From Pyrrhoderma lamaoense (lineage: Eukaryota; Basidiomycota; Agaricomycetes; Hymenochaetales; Hymenochaetaceae): a DNA stretch of 64,000 nucleotides. Of this stretch, positions 13,441 to 23,913 are shown in pieces. The notes below the pieces were generated by a model. The model searched no databases and had not been told where the DNA came from. It saw only the letters and a list, made by a program, of their open reading frames with translations. The DNA lies in assembly GCA_002794735.1 (NCBI GenBank), contig NBAZ01000005.1, positions 868,001 through 932,000 on the forward strand, read 5' to 3'. Numbering within the stretch: position 1 is the stretch's first letter; the number at the start of each line of letters is the position of its first letter. The position numbers and the translations under genes are program-made.

Positions 13441-16400
13441 GTGCAAGCCTCCAACTTCTATTTAAAACTATTCTTCTGTTTTTTTAAAGAAAACCATCAA
13501 GATACTTATTGTCTTCTACGTTTAACGACCGACCGCTCGGTCTACGCATATACTTCCTTGTTTGTATCGCGAAGACTGTTAAATAATTACTCCAAAACGT
13601 CCGTACTTGTCCCCCTCGTGTTCCCGTTGTGCAAGCTGGCAGACTCACCTTCGCACTCTCGTCGGCGTCCGTTTGCGATTTTAGAGGCTGCACTTCCCAA
13701 GCGAATACCCATTCCGGGAGCTCTCCGTCGTAATCGTTCGCCGAAGCGAGCGCTCTCTTCTTCTTGTCCAACTCTTCCTGATACGGACGTTAATCATAGC
13801 GGTGTAGACAACACAGGAACATCATCAAGCATTTTGGATCAACACAACCAGCAGCAGAAACAACAACAACAACAAGACGCAGCACGAAGCGCTGACATAG
13901 AACCGGCACGTCCTCAACACGCTCACCATCAGGCTCGTGACAACCAGTCGTCTCCATACCCTCAACCACAAACGAACGCCTACGATTCCGAACCGAACTT
14001 TGGAAGACCGAATCCGAATCCGAGACCGGTTTCGTTGATTAAAATCTCAGGGGAGAGGAAGAATACTGATCTAGAGAAACTCGCTAAGATGATACACGCC
14101 ACTCCTGCTCATCCTAGTCATCATCCTGCAGCCATGCAGGCCATGCGGAGTGATAGTCCTCCTCCACCGACGAAAGCGAGTCTGAAAGCATGGTGGAATC
14201 AATTCAAGTTTGTTCAAAAGACAAAGCAACAAGCTGGTCAGAATGATTATGTTCCGGGGAACGGGTACGGGTTTGCTGTCAAAGGTATGTCGCAGTTCAA
14301 CAAAAAAACCCTGTCTATCACTTTTTTTTAATATCTGTTCTGTTCATTGTGTTTCCTTGTTTACTTCTACTTTTTCCTGTTTATCTCCGTAAAACTCTTA
14401 TCACACCACCAAATTATTCTTGAGAAACTAACTGGTCTGTTCATGAAGATGATGGTCCTCATCCTGTCTTTGGCGCTCCACTTAGCGAAAGTCTCAAATA
14501 CGCATCCGTTCAAATATCGACTGCGAATTCGAATGGTGAACTCTACGTATGGGGAGATATCCCCGTTGTGGTAGCGAAATGGTAACTACATCCGTATTAT
14601 CTACATTTCGGCATATATTTAGCACCAAGCTGACTATTGATCTTTTTGTTCTTAAATAAAATCTTTGAAACAACGCCCGTCATACTATCACTGGTGTTTT
14701 TGTTTTGTGCCTCGAATGTATGATATGGTGATCTTCGGACTATTTTTAACCATTTCGGCGTATCTTTGGATGGTTTGAAATCCATAGTGGCTTATACCTT
14801 AAAGAAAATGGTATGTTTTTTTTGCTCTCTTCACTTCTTTAAGGTTTTGTTTTTTCTGTGCGTTGCCGTCTTTTGATAGCAACGAGGTAAAAGGCTATCC
14901 TCCCCCGCTCATGTAAATAAGCGAAATGTGCGGCTATGCATCTAACGAGTCATCTCTTCCCCACATGTGGTCAGAGATGTCTTCTTGGCTGATATTATTA
15001 CTCTTCTCACATGTTCTAACTGCTAATTGTCTGATACATTACTGATCTTTTCTTTTTCTTCTTCGATATGTTATCGAATACATTCCTACAGCTACCGAAG
15101 TCGAGGGTACCTTCCGTGTGAGCGGTTCAAACAAACGAATGCGTGAACTACAAGCGCTGTTTGAGACTCCACCTAAAGTGAGTCTTTTCAACTCTTCTAA
15201 AACCTTCCTTCTTTGTCATCATTTCACTTTCAATGTCATCCTATCGTTTAATGTTATTCACCCAATCAACTCCATGTCCTCGGAAAAACAGTGGTACTAA
15301 CCCAAATATAATGTACTTCTTAATCTAGTATGGGAAGAATTTGGACTGGAAAAAGGAAAATTATACGCCACATGATGTCGCTAGTGTATTTCGACGATAC
15401 CTAACACAAATGCCTGAACCCGTGATACCCCATAATTTGTATTATAAGGTGTGTATTTTATACATGACAAGCCAATGAAGCGTAATGTGTATTATTTTTA
15501 CTAACTACAAGATAATATTCATTTTGTGACGTGTGCAATTCAATGTAGTTCAGGGAAGCCTTATGTAAGTCTAGATAACTTTGAAAGAAATAAGAGGAGT
15601 ACGTGGAAGGATACTGATCACTTTTTTTCTTGGTTATTAGCGAAAAAATCGACTGACGAAATCATACGTACATACAAACAACTAATACGAAGCATGCCAC
15701 CACCAAATCAATATTTACTTTTATATGTACTTGATCTATTGTCTGTATTTGCCCGTAAGTCGGACAAGAACCTCATGACTGCAACGAGTACGTCACTATT
15801 TCTTTTAAGCCTTTATAATAGATATAACAGAATATGGACTAATAACTACTTTTATTATTTCCGCAGATCTCGCTGTAATTTTCAGGCCAGGACTCATCAA
15901 TCACCCTTCTCACGAGCTAGATCCAAAAGAGCATAGTTTGAGTCAAAAAGTACTTGAATTTTTGATCGAGCATCAAGATTGGTTCATGCTTGATGTTGTA
16001 CCTCCACCACCCCCTTCAGCATACCCAAGTCGAGCGGATACTTCACCTCCGCAAACGGCGGGATCAGGCGTAGTGAGGCCGCCGTTAAAGCCTATAGCGG
16101 ATGAGGAATATAGGCGGAGTGCGAATAAGATTGCGTTGGAGAAGGAGCGAGAAAGGGAAAAGTTGGCGAAGGAGGGACGGAAGGGTTCAGAAGCGAGTCA
16201 CCACATCCGACTGTTGTGTCCACGGGTGACTTTGGATGGAGGTTGGTGGAGAAGAGTGGGGGAGTAGCTCTGGTCATGGCCATGGACAGTATGTTACTCC
16301 GTCGCCGGTAGTGCATAGTCCAACTCAAGCACAAGGAGGAGGGTTGGTTACCGTCCAACCAGGACAGACGCCGAAGAAGTCGGGGAGAAGGCGGTCTAGT

Positions 16401-16735
16401 AGTGCCTCTGGGGCGGATGAGTCTGATGGTTATGGACATGGACATGGGCATGGAAGAGTGGCTAGTGCGGATGCTGAAGGTAGAGGGAAGCCGCGTAGCG
16501 GGAAGATTGGGGGCAAGGAGAACGAGCTTGGAAAGGGTATGCCAGGTTCCATGGGTGCTGTGACGGTAACAAGAAGTCGAACGTTACCTGCCAGACGGAA
16601 CGAGGCTGTAAGCGGGAGGAGAGGTGTAAATTTCTCCAAGAAGACGTGAATGGTAAGAAGGAGACGAGTAGAGATGGAAGGAATGTCTTGAAGAAGATCA
16701 AGAGATCGAGTGTACAGCCAATTGGGAGGTTGTAA
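13441..16735 (+). CDS. RhoGAP domain protein
   Basis: A GTPase-activating protein for Rho-type GTPases, expected to act at the cortex in polarity and wall signalling. Spliced reading gives SLKAWWNQF (about 14185), then SLKYASVQISTANSNGELYV (about 14490) and KCGLYLKENATEVEGTFRV across two introns. This last part holds the RhoGAP arginine-finger region (GTFRVSGS, about 15105). Further on come VASVFRRYLTQMPEPVIPH, NQYLLLYVLDLLSVFARKS and NLAVIFRPG. The tail is Pro/Gly/Ser-rich with RSRTLPARR. The first open frame (13441) begins with GTG, and the first in-frame ATG in it is about 14090, so the true start is uncertain and may lie in an upstream exon. The tail changes frame near 16190, 16260 and 16643. 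The last is best explained by one missing base, giving a stop at 16733-16735; otherwise the frame stops at 16649. Confidence 0.8.
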
Positions 16736-18457
16736 TCTATTTTTTTTATTCCGAAGGTTCTTGGTGCACCTCGTTTTCGATTTTATTTTTTTTTCCATGC
16801 TCGCGATACCTCTGTTTATATCTTTTGGCGACGAATCGACATCGGTGTTGACGTAATTTTCTCTTTCGGTTTTCTTCTGATTTTAAACCCACCACTATAC
16901 CGCACACTATACACCTCATCATATATAAATACACCACCCTTCAAGTCACCAGTCGCATCATATACATTATTCTTTTTTCTTCCTTCAGTACTACATTTCT
17001 AATATTTTGTTTTGTGCTCGGACTCGGACTCGTTTAACATATCTTTTGGATTCAGCTTTTTTTTTTCTTCTTGTCTTCTCTAATCCTTTCTCAGCTTGCT
17101 TTCGTCCACTTCATACATACGACTCAGTTCCTAACTTGGTAATTTTGGTATCTTCAATGGCCTATTGTTGGCTTGTTAATGTCATTATGTCATTATGTTG
17201 TTATATGATATGTTACGATTACTGTATCTTTGTTATATATCTTTCCATCTTTCTATCTTCCCTCCCCCTCGTTCCGTCACCCTCTATTTTTTTCACAGGG
17301 CCTTTTATTTTTTTGCTTTATATTGGTTTTATCCTTAGGCTAACAGATGAAATACCACATTACATGCCCCCTCTTTGTTATTTTTTTGTGTTTTTCATTA
17401 ATGCACTTGGCGCATAATGTCATCTTTATTTTCTTGGTGTGTACTACATATCCGTTGATTAATCCCTATCCATCAGCCTTTACATGTTTTCTTTTCTCGC
17501 TTTCTTACTTGTGGTATCATATCTTGTCCCTATATGTTACTTTTTTTTGGAGTCATTCTGAGATTTGGTCTTTAATTTTGATTATTCTCATAGACGCGGA
17601 CACTTCATAATATGCGATATAAATGTTATAAATTACATGCATGTGCTGTTTCTGGTTACGAGAACGAAACAAGACAGCTCCATATGACACGCTGTTTTGC
17701 TTAAAATTAAGGGGGCGTATGGTGGATGTGCGAGAACTGTTGTAAAAATGACGTTCCTATTTGAAAATGAAAAAAGAAATGAATGCGTTTCACAGAACTA
17801 TATTGTCTTCACTTTATGTATAGAGAGAAATGTGAAGGTGACTTTCACAATTACTTTTTACTGACTGTTTAGGTGTTCTCGATTGGTCTGGGCCTGGTAA
17901 CTACCTAAGAATAAACCGTTTTTATTCGAGCTTTATATTAGACATAATAATAGCATGGAGACGGAGCTTGAGAGATCGGAGAAGGACGCGTCGGTTAGAT
18001 GAAACAGCGTCCGAGGTACGGCTATTTAAGTGAGCTTTGGAAAAGCTTTTCGGAGGAATAAACTAGGATAACATACTAATCAGTCGACAATCTTTCGAGG
18101 TGAGGTTTAGAAATGTCTGAGGGTGCAGAGAAAGAGTGTCTTATGTCTGCTGACATAATATGATGATGAGGCGTGATATGATTATTTCTTTCCCCTCTAA
18201 GGTTAGTCTCGCGCTCGCCGCCACCCCCTAAGCCGTAGTTGTATTATGCCTCAAGAGCTCTCGCTTTCTTCTTTCTGATCTTGTCTTCCTTCTAAGCTTT
18301 CCGTTTCCTTCCTCGCATACTCACGACTTAGACGACCTTGATTTTTTTTTTGAAAATTAACTAAAGAATCTACTGACACGACTTGAATACTCACGGAATA
18401 AGTAATTGATATTTGACTACACGCTAAAAGAAGAGAAGAAAAAAAGTAAAGCAAAAT
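16736..18457. other. Intergenic, AT- and T-rich
   Basis: This stretch holds the 3' flank of the RhoGAP gene and the promoter of the GH17 gene. Two plus-strand open frames here (17007-17417 and 17347-17610) are Phe/Leu/Ile/Ser-rich products of T-rich DNA, with no recognisable motif. I see no gene. Confidence 0.5.
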
Positions 18458-21055
18458 ATGTCTCATTTGCCGAGTCAAAGAGCGGCTGGACAAGGCGCTG
18501 CGGACGTAAGGTACGCTGGTGGTGACCAGTTTGGTGATGATGAGTTTATGTTCAGTGGATCAATACCTGTAAGCGACCGTCCATCTGCCGTGCAACCCTC
18601 GTCTGATCATGATATATATTTCAATCTAACCCATCCTCTCATTCTGCTCTTACTTACAAACACCGAACGTCTGCTTCAAAACGGATCTCTTTTAACTTAT
18701 ACTTCCACCACCATCATACTCCCTTCCGCCCACGGCACTTACCCTGCCCCATTATTCGCTCTTTTGCATTCAACATCATTATAAATAAACTCTAAATACC
18801 AAAACCAAACCCAAATCTTCCCTTTTAAAATCTCTAAACCGGGAACGTGCCTTTCAAACGTTGTCTGCTGCGCAGCCGCCCCACCGACTTTCCCAGCTTT
18901 ACTCTACTTCTCCGCGTAACTCACACGACTTCTCCTCACCTTATCCCTCATATCGTGATTCCCCGTCCCCGTCGCGTACTCCACCACCTCAAAGTACCAC
19001 AGGAGGACTTGGAACGGATCCGGGTTCCAGTTCACCTCACTCTATAACTAGACCACCAGTAGTTGCGTCTGCGACCGCAGTTCCAGCGGGAGCCGCTGCA
19101 TCATCACTTCCTACTTCAAACTCTACTCCATTTGCCTCCGCCTCCGCAGCCACTGCAGCCGCCTCATCTTCCGGGACCCGATCTCAACAACCTCAGACTG
19201 TAGAATACGCTGACAATCCTTTCATGCCTTCAACACAATTTGCATCTTCCGGATATCATACCATGAATCAAAGTTCAGCATGGCTCGAAAAGCAGCAAAG
19301 CTCATCCTCGCGAGCTAAAAAGATCGTTATTGCATCAATTGTAGCCATCATTATTGTTGTCGGTGTCGCAGTCGGTGTCGGCGTTGGGGTTTCTAAGAGC
19401 AAGTCGAGCAGTAGCAGCAGTTCGAGCTCAAGTGACTCTGTGCAGAGTGATTCTGATGACCCTAGTCAGTTTACGAAGAACTCTAGCTTGGTTCAAAGCT
19501 TCTACGGCATAGCGTACACGCCTGAGGGCAGTCAGCTCCCTGACTGCGGGAATAGCCTTGGTGAGTGACCTCTTTCTCATTCTTGACTTATCCCCTATTT
19601 CCTTGGCCCGGCTAGTCGTGCCCTTGGCCTGATTTCTTAGCTGAAACTGACGTCTTATTGTTTCTTGTCCTTATTTACCGGTGTTTAATAATCAATAGAA
19701 CAAGTTATCACTGATATTCAGGTAAGACGGATCTCATGGGAGGATTAGTGTCGATTGTTATAGTAGAGCCTAGTATTCTGACTTTTGATCTTGACATTGA
19801 CAGCTACTCTCTCAACTCACAACCCGCATTCGTATCTATGGCGCAGACTGTAACCAGTCCGCACTTGTCGTACGTATCAATTATCTTTTCTTAGCATATT
19901 CTATGGAAGACTTAGGAAACGAATAGCTCGAAGCGATCAAACAAACGAAAGTAAACATGACGGTCTACCTCGGAATTTACAACGTTTTCACTGATGCGGG
20001 TGAGGCATATGTACGCCAACGCGACTACGTTACGGATGCCATAAACACATACGGCACGGACAATATCGGGGGTATCACAGTCGGTAATGAGTTCATGCTG
20101 AAGTTCGTATTCTTTCACTTTTCCTTCCTTTCTTTTTTTCTCTATTATTTGTTATTTTTGTATTTTGAGGGTTCTTCTATCTGGAAGTTGTACGCTGATA
20201 CGGTTCCTGAAATTTGCTTTTAGTTGGGCTACCGACCAAGGTATCACAGATGTCAACTCGGCTGTGGGAAACACTGGAGCGGAACTATTGATTGCAAATA
20301 TTACTGATATGAAAAACACCTTGAGTGATATGGGAGTCAGCCTTGAAGTTGGTACATCTGACGCTGGTTCTTACTTCAACAATGAAGTTTTAGCTGTGGT
20401 TGATTATGGGGTGCGTTTTATTTTTGGTAGTATAAAAAAGTAGTGATCGCTGATGGGATCATATGTTTTTTATTTTTATCCCTGCTGCGGATTTATTTTT
20501 GGTCGGCATGCCTCGGAATTCCATATTTGGCTTTCTTTTCTTTCTGGGTTGTTTCCGGTCGTAATACAACAATTGGGGAAACTATATGGTCCTATATCAA
20601 AAAACTTTCTCCAACTGACTTATACTAAATTTGCTACTTCCTTACAACTGCTTTTGGATTGCATAGATGGCGAATGTTCACCCATGGTTCGCTAACACGA
20701 CTATCGACGATGCAGCTGGTGGACATACACTTTCTTCCAGGATACTGATATTGCCCAGGCCGCAGAGGTATCTAACAACCCTAAGATGTACATTGCTGAG
20801 ACTGGTTGGCCAACAAAGTCCTCGGATGTGGCCGATGAGACAAACGGTGCTTCTGAGGCAAGTGTAGCGAATCTACAAATATTCTTGGACACCTTTGTAT
20901 GTCAGGCTAACGCCAACGGAACTGGATACTTCTTCTTTGAGTACTTTGACGAAGAGTGGAAGGATGCACAATTTGGTGGTGTTGAAGGATGGTGGGGTCT
21001 ATTTGACTCGAACAGGAACTTGAAGGCAGGTTTGACCATCCCGACCTGCTCTTAA
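18458..21055 (+). CDS. Membrane-anchored GH17 endo-beta-1,3-glucanase
   Basis: A glycoside hydrolase family 17 enzyme, expected to cut or remodel wall beta-1,3-glucan. The start MSHLPSQRAAGQGA begins a long Ser/Pro/Thr-rich cytosolic tail. A single signal-anchor helix follows (KKIVIASIVAIIIVVGVAVG, about 19320), then a Ser-rich stalk and the catalytic domain outside, so it is a type II protein like Aspergillus BtgC. Catalytic residues are visible: the acid/base Glu in ITVGNEFML (about 20080) and the nucleophile Glu in MYIAETGWPTKSS (about 20787). The C-terminus reads LFDSNRNLKAGLTIPTCS. At least six introns interrupt it, one of about 257 bases before ANVHPWF. One base is missing at about 20720, between DDAAG and TYTFFQDTD, where GGTGG should read GGTTGG. 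The rest is intact. Confidence 0.88.
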
Positions 21056-22085
21056 GTTCGATGAGATAGAGGAGGAAGGGCGAAATGTCTTCTTCCAGTT
21101 CTCTCAATCCCGACTGCTCTTTCTGTACTGAACCTCGCTATGCCACTCTGAATTCCCCCACTTCTGCTTCACCGGACACTATCATCAGCACAATAACTAG
21201 TATCATCATCCTGACGCTCTTTACAAACACTTGAATTGAACATCTCAATGAATGAAATCCATTTAATTAGCAGTATAGTAGTAGTGGTAGTACAAATGCC
21301 TCTCCCGCACACTTCCTAGCCGCATATATCTACGGACCATGTTAATTTGGACTAAAGGACATTTCACTCAGACTCAAAATTTTCTTGCATCTTTTCTCCA
21401 CCCCCCTTCCCACACGCACACCATCTACTTATCCCGCACCTTTTTTCTCCCTCCCTGGTGGTAGTTTTTAACTATTAAAAGCAGTCCCTAGCTGACACTT
21501 TCGAACTTTCAAAGGGCCTTGTTCTCCTTGCATACCTATCTATCTCTTTTCTATCTCTTCCTTTTCTTCTCTTCTAGTTAGCTCTCGACTGTCATGCGCA
21601 GTTAATCTCGCCCCCACTTTTCTCCATTCTCATTCACGTTTGAGAGTTATAGTAATCCTGTCTGTTCTGATATCTTATTCTCTTTATCCTATTCAGCCTT
21701 GTTGAATTGTGTTGTCCTTTGACATGACTATATTTTTACCACATCTTTTTTTTTGGTTCTTTTCATTGTCGGTAGCTCTATTACTAGTTTCTAGGGACGT
21801 TGATTCGAATAAATAAAAAGAAGAAAATGTGGTTATGAACTATTTTTCACTTCCTTTTATTAGTATGCTCTATTTCTATGTTCTAGTTCCATGATGATTT
21901 ATACGAGAATTGCGATCTTGGCTACATGTACTCGGTCTGCAGAATAGAATGGAATAGTGTATCGAATGTCTGTGCGTGTGTATGTGTGTATTATGAAGAA
22001 ATTGGTGAAGGGCTGTGAGATATTTGAGTAGAACTATGAAAAATATCGATGTTTTCAAACGAAGTTATAGTATGAAGATGAGTAG
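21056..22085. other. Intergenic, 3' flanks
   Basis: I see no gene. This is the 3' flank of the GH17 gene and the downstream side of the minus-strand tRNA. It is CT-rich and AT-rich by turns. Confidence 0.5.
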
Positions 22086-22091
22086 AAAAAA
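22086..22091 (-). terminator. Pol III T-run terminator
   Basis: Six T on the minus strand, five bases after the 3' end of the tRNA. This is the usual RNA polymerase III termination signal and supports the tRNA call. Confidence 0.8.
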
Positions 22092-22096
22092 GAGTT

Positions 22097-22181
22097 ACAG
22101 GGCCCGGGATTCGAACCCGAGTCGAAACCTAACATATGTAATAATGGGAAGGTTCCATGCTAACCACTACACCAGCCCTGT
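22097..22181 (-). tRNA. tRNA-Gly (anticodon CCC) with 14-base intron
   Basis: The minus strand folds as a cloverleaf. The acceptor stem is ACAGGGC with GCCCTGT (7 pairs). The D arm has the A-box-like TGGTGTAGTGG. The anticodon stem is GAACC with GGTTT, and the T arm is TCGGG-TTCGAAT-CCCGG with the B-box GGTTCGAATCC. The anticodon loop begins TTCCCA, giving anticodon CCC (glycine, GGG codons). The two halves of the anticodon stem are separated by 21 bases, so a 14-base intron sits after position 37, the standard place for nuclear tRNA introns. The discriminator base is A, as expected for eukaryotic tRNA-Gly, and CCA is not encoded. No tRNAscan run was possible. Confidence 0.88.
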
Positions 22182-22434
22182 GATGCCAATTGGGCTATAT
22201 GAGTAATCCATGTATGGCATATCGAATGGAGATGCGTGATAGAGGGGGTATAAATCCATCCATTCAGTTCATTATCTAGTTTATACTAGCTAGTTATATT
22301 CAACAACAAATAATGTATCAAAAGTCCACTACAAGTGCGATAGATTTCAGATAGGAATTGATAAAAGATAACAAAAGTGTTCTGATATCTTCTTCTCTCT
22401 TTCGATTTGTCTTGCTTCAGCACAAACAAACGCT

Positions 22435-23457
22435 CTACACCCCACCAGTCATAACTTCGTACAAACCATCTCCTTCGCCTGGTAAACGTCGTTTTAGTCT
22501 CTGGCTCCAAAACTCCATTACTGGTTCCCATTCCTCTCGTGAAGCTGGCATGCTCTCGCCGGGCCAAGTGTGACTTCTTTCATCCATGAGAAGAGTTTCC
22601 GAAGAGTAGTCAGTGAAGGGGATTGGATATGGAGTGAGCTTGGTTGAGGGCGATTAATGAGGAGTGTGGGTGTTGGGCATGGGGAGCTGATAGCGTGATG
22701 AGTCAATAGAGGTCCTCCTATTGAGACTATACTACCCAGAGAATAAGCGTTGGGTTCAGGTTGGGGTTGTGATTTGTCGTTAGGATCGTTACTCGAGTTG
22801 TTATTCGCACTGGAAGAGGGGGAATCCGTAATATCTCTGGGTCGAGCTTTCCAGGTTGTTAGAGCTGCTTCGAGTGCAATTGACCCACCTTGGGCGAATC
22901 CGAAGAGATGAATGTTTGAGAGCGGCCAACCGCATACAGATGTGAGGTGGGTAATAGTCTTGCTCAAGACTGACACCCCTGGAGTGGGATTTGGATGTAC
23001 GATAGGCTCTCCGAGGTCGTCGAAGGATGGATACCACTGGTAAGCTTCCTCATATAAATATGGTATCCTGATAAATAGCATACACCCTCTATTATTAGAT
23101 TTCTATTAGCTACTATAGAAGAGTAAAACGCACTGCTGGGGAGCTCTTAAGGCAAGAGTAGCGGTTTGAGGAAGCTTTAGCTGTTTCCCCAGTTTTCCGA
23201 ATGGTATATGCGTGTCTCCTGCAGACAATTCGTTTATGAGTAGAGAATAAGAGTCAATATACATGGATTGTATGACATGTAAACGCACCAAGGCCATGCA
23301 GAAGGATGAGAATATTCTCGTCGGTACCATCATCGCTCGGTGAATAATCAAATGGAACAGGGATCGCGTCAGTTGCAGGCGGCGTTTTAACTCTTGGTGT
23401 AGATGTTAAACCAGATGTAGACTTGAGATGAATTTCTTTCGTCACGTTGCCTTCCAT
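22435..23457 (-). CDS. Alpha/beta hydrolase, acyl-thioesterase-like
   Basis: Looks like the small alpha/beta hydrolase family that includes yeast YDL057W and is related to phospholipase/carboxylesterases; the substrate is unknown. The start MEGNVTKEIHL is followed by the oxyanion-side strand ILILLHGLG (about 23310). After an intron comes GDTHIPFGKLGKQLKLPQT and, after another, IPYLYEEAYQWYPSFDDLGE. The nucleophile elbow reads HLFGFAQGGSIALEA (about 22880-22925), so Ala stands where acyl-protein thioesterases have Ser. A low-complexity Ser/Asn/Pro insert follows, then SIVSIGGPLL. The last part SREEWEPVMEFWSQRL is in another frame. One missing C at 22559-22560 restores it, and the gene then stops at 22435. 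Without that base the frame stops at about 22518. It is head-to-head with PWP1. Confidence 0.7.
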
Positions 23458-23913
23458 CTTTTCACTTAAAAATAGAATTCCTTCAGGGAAAGAGAAATTT
23501 AGAAAGGGAGCAGGAATTTGCCTTCGCGAGGGTCGTGTCGTAGAAGGGGGGGGGGTGAGTATAGGATTTCTAAGAAAGACCCGTATTTTAAAGTATCGTT
23601 TACAAGGGAGGAGCAGTTCTAGATCTTTAGTGACAAGCGGAGACAGACATAAAATCCTTTAAAGCCTAAGCTTACGCGGTAGATATGGTAGCAAGGAGAG
23701 GGATCGGCAATGGATAGGATTTGCATTCCCGCTTATGGGTAGCGTCGGAAGGTAATTTTGAAATTTCCTCTTTTAATTGGGCTACCAGAAACTCTTGTCC
23801 GACGGTGCATGTATTGAGCAAGGCTAAAACTTTTGCTGTTAGAAGAAGAAGAGAAATTTGGATCCGTTCCCCTTCAACACTTCAATAATACCAATACCAA
23901 TTAAGGTGCCCTG
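23458..23913. promoter_or_regulatory. Divergent promoter region between hydrolase and PWP1
   Basis: This 456-base interval separates two genes transcribed away from each other, so it should carry both promoters. It includes a run of nine or more G near 23547-23555. I cannot assign specific factor sites. Confidence 0.5.

Noticed and set aside
17007..17610. Two hydrophobic open frames that could be membrane proteins
   Set aside because: T-rich DNA gives Phe/Leu/Ile by composition. No start context, motif or codon pattern supports a gene.
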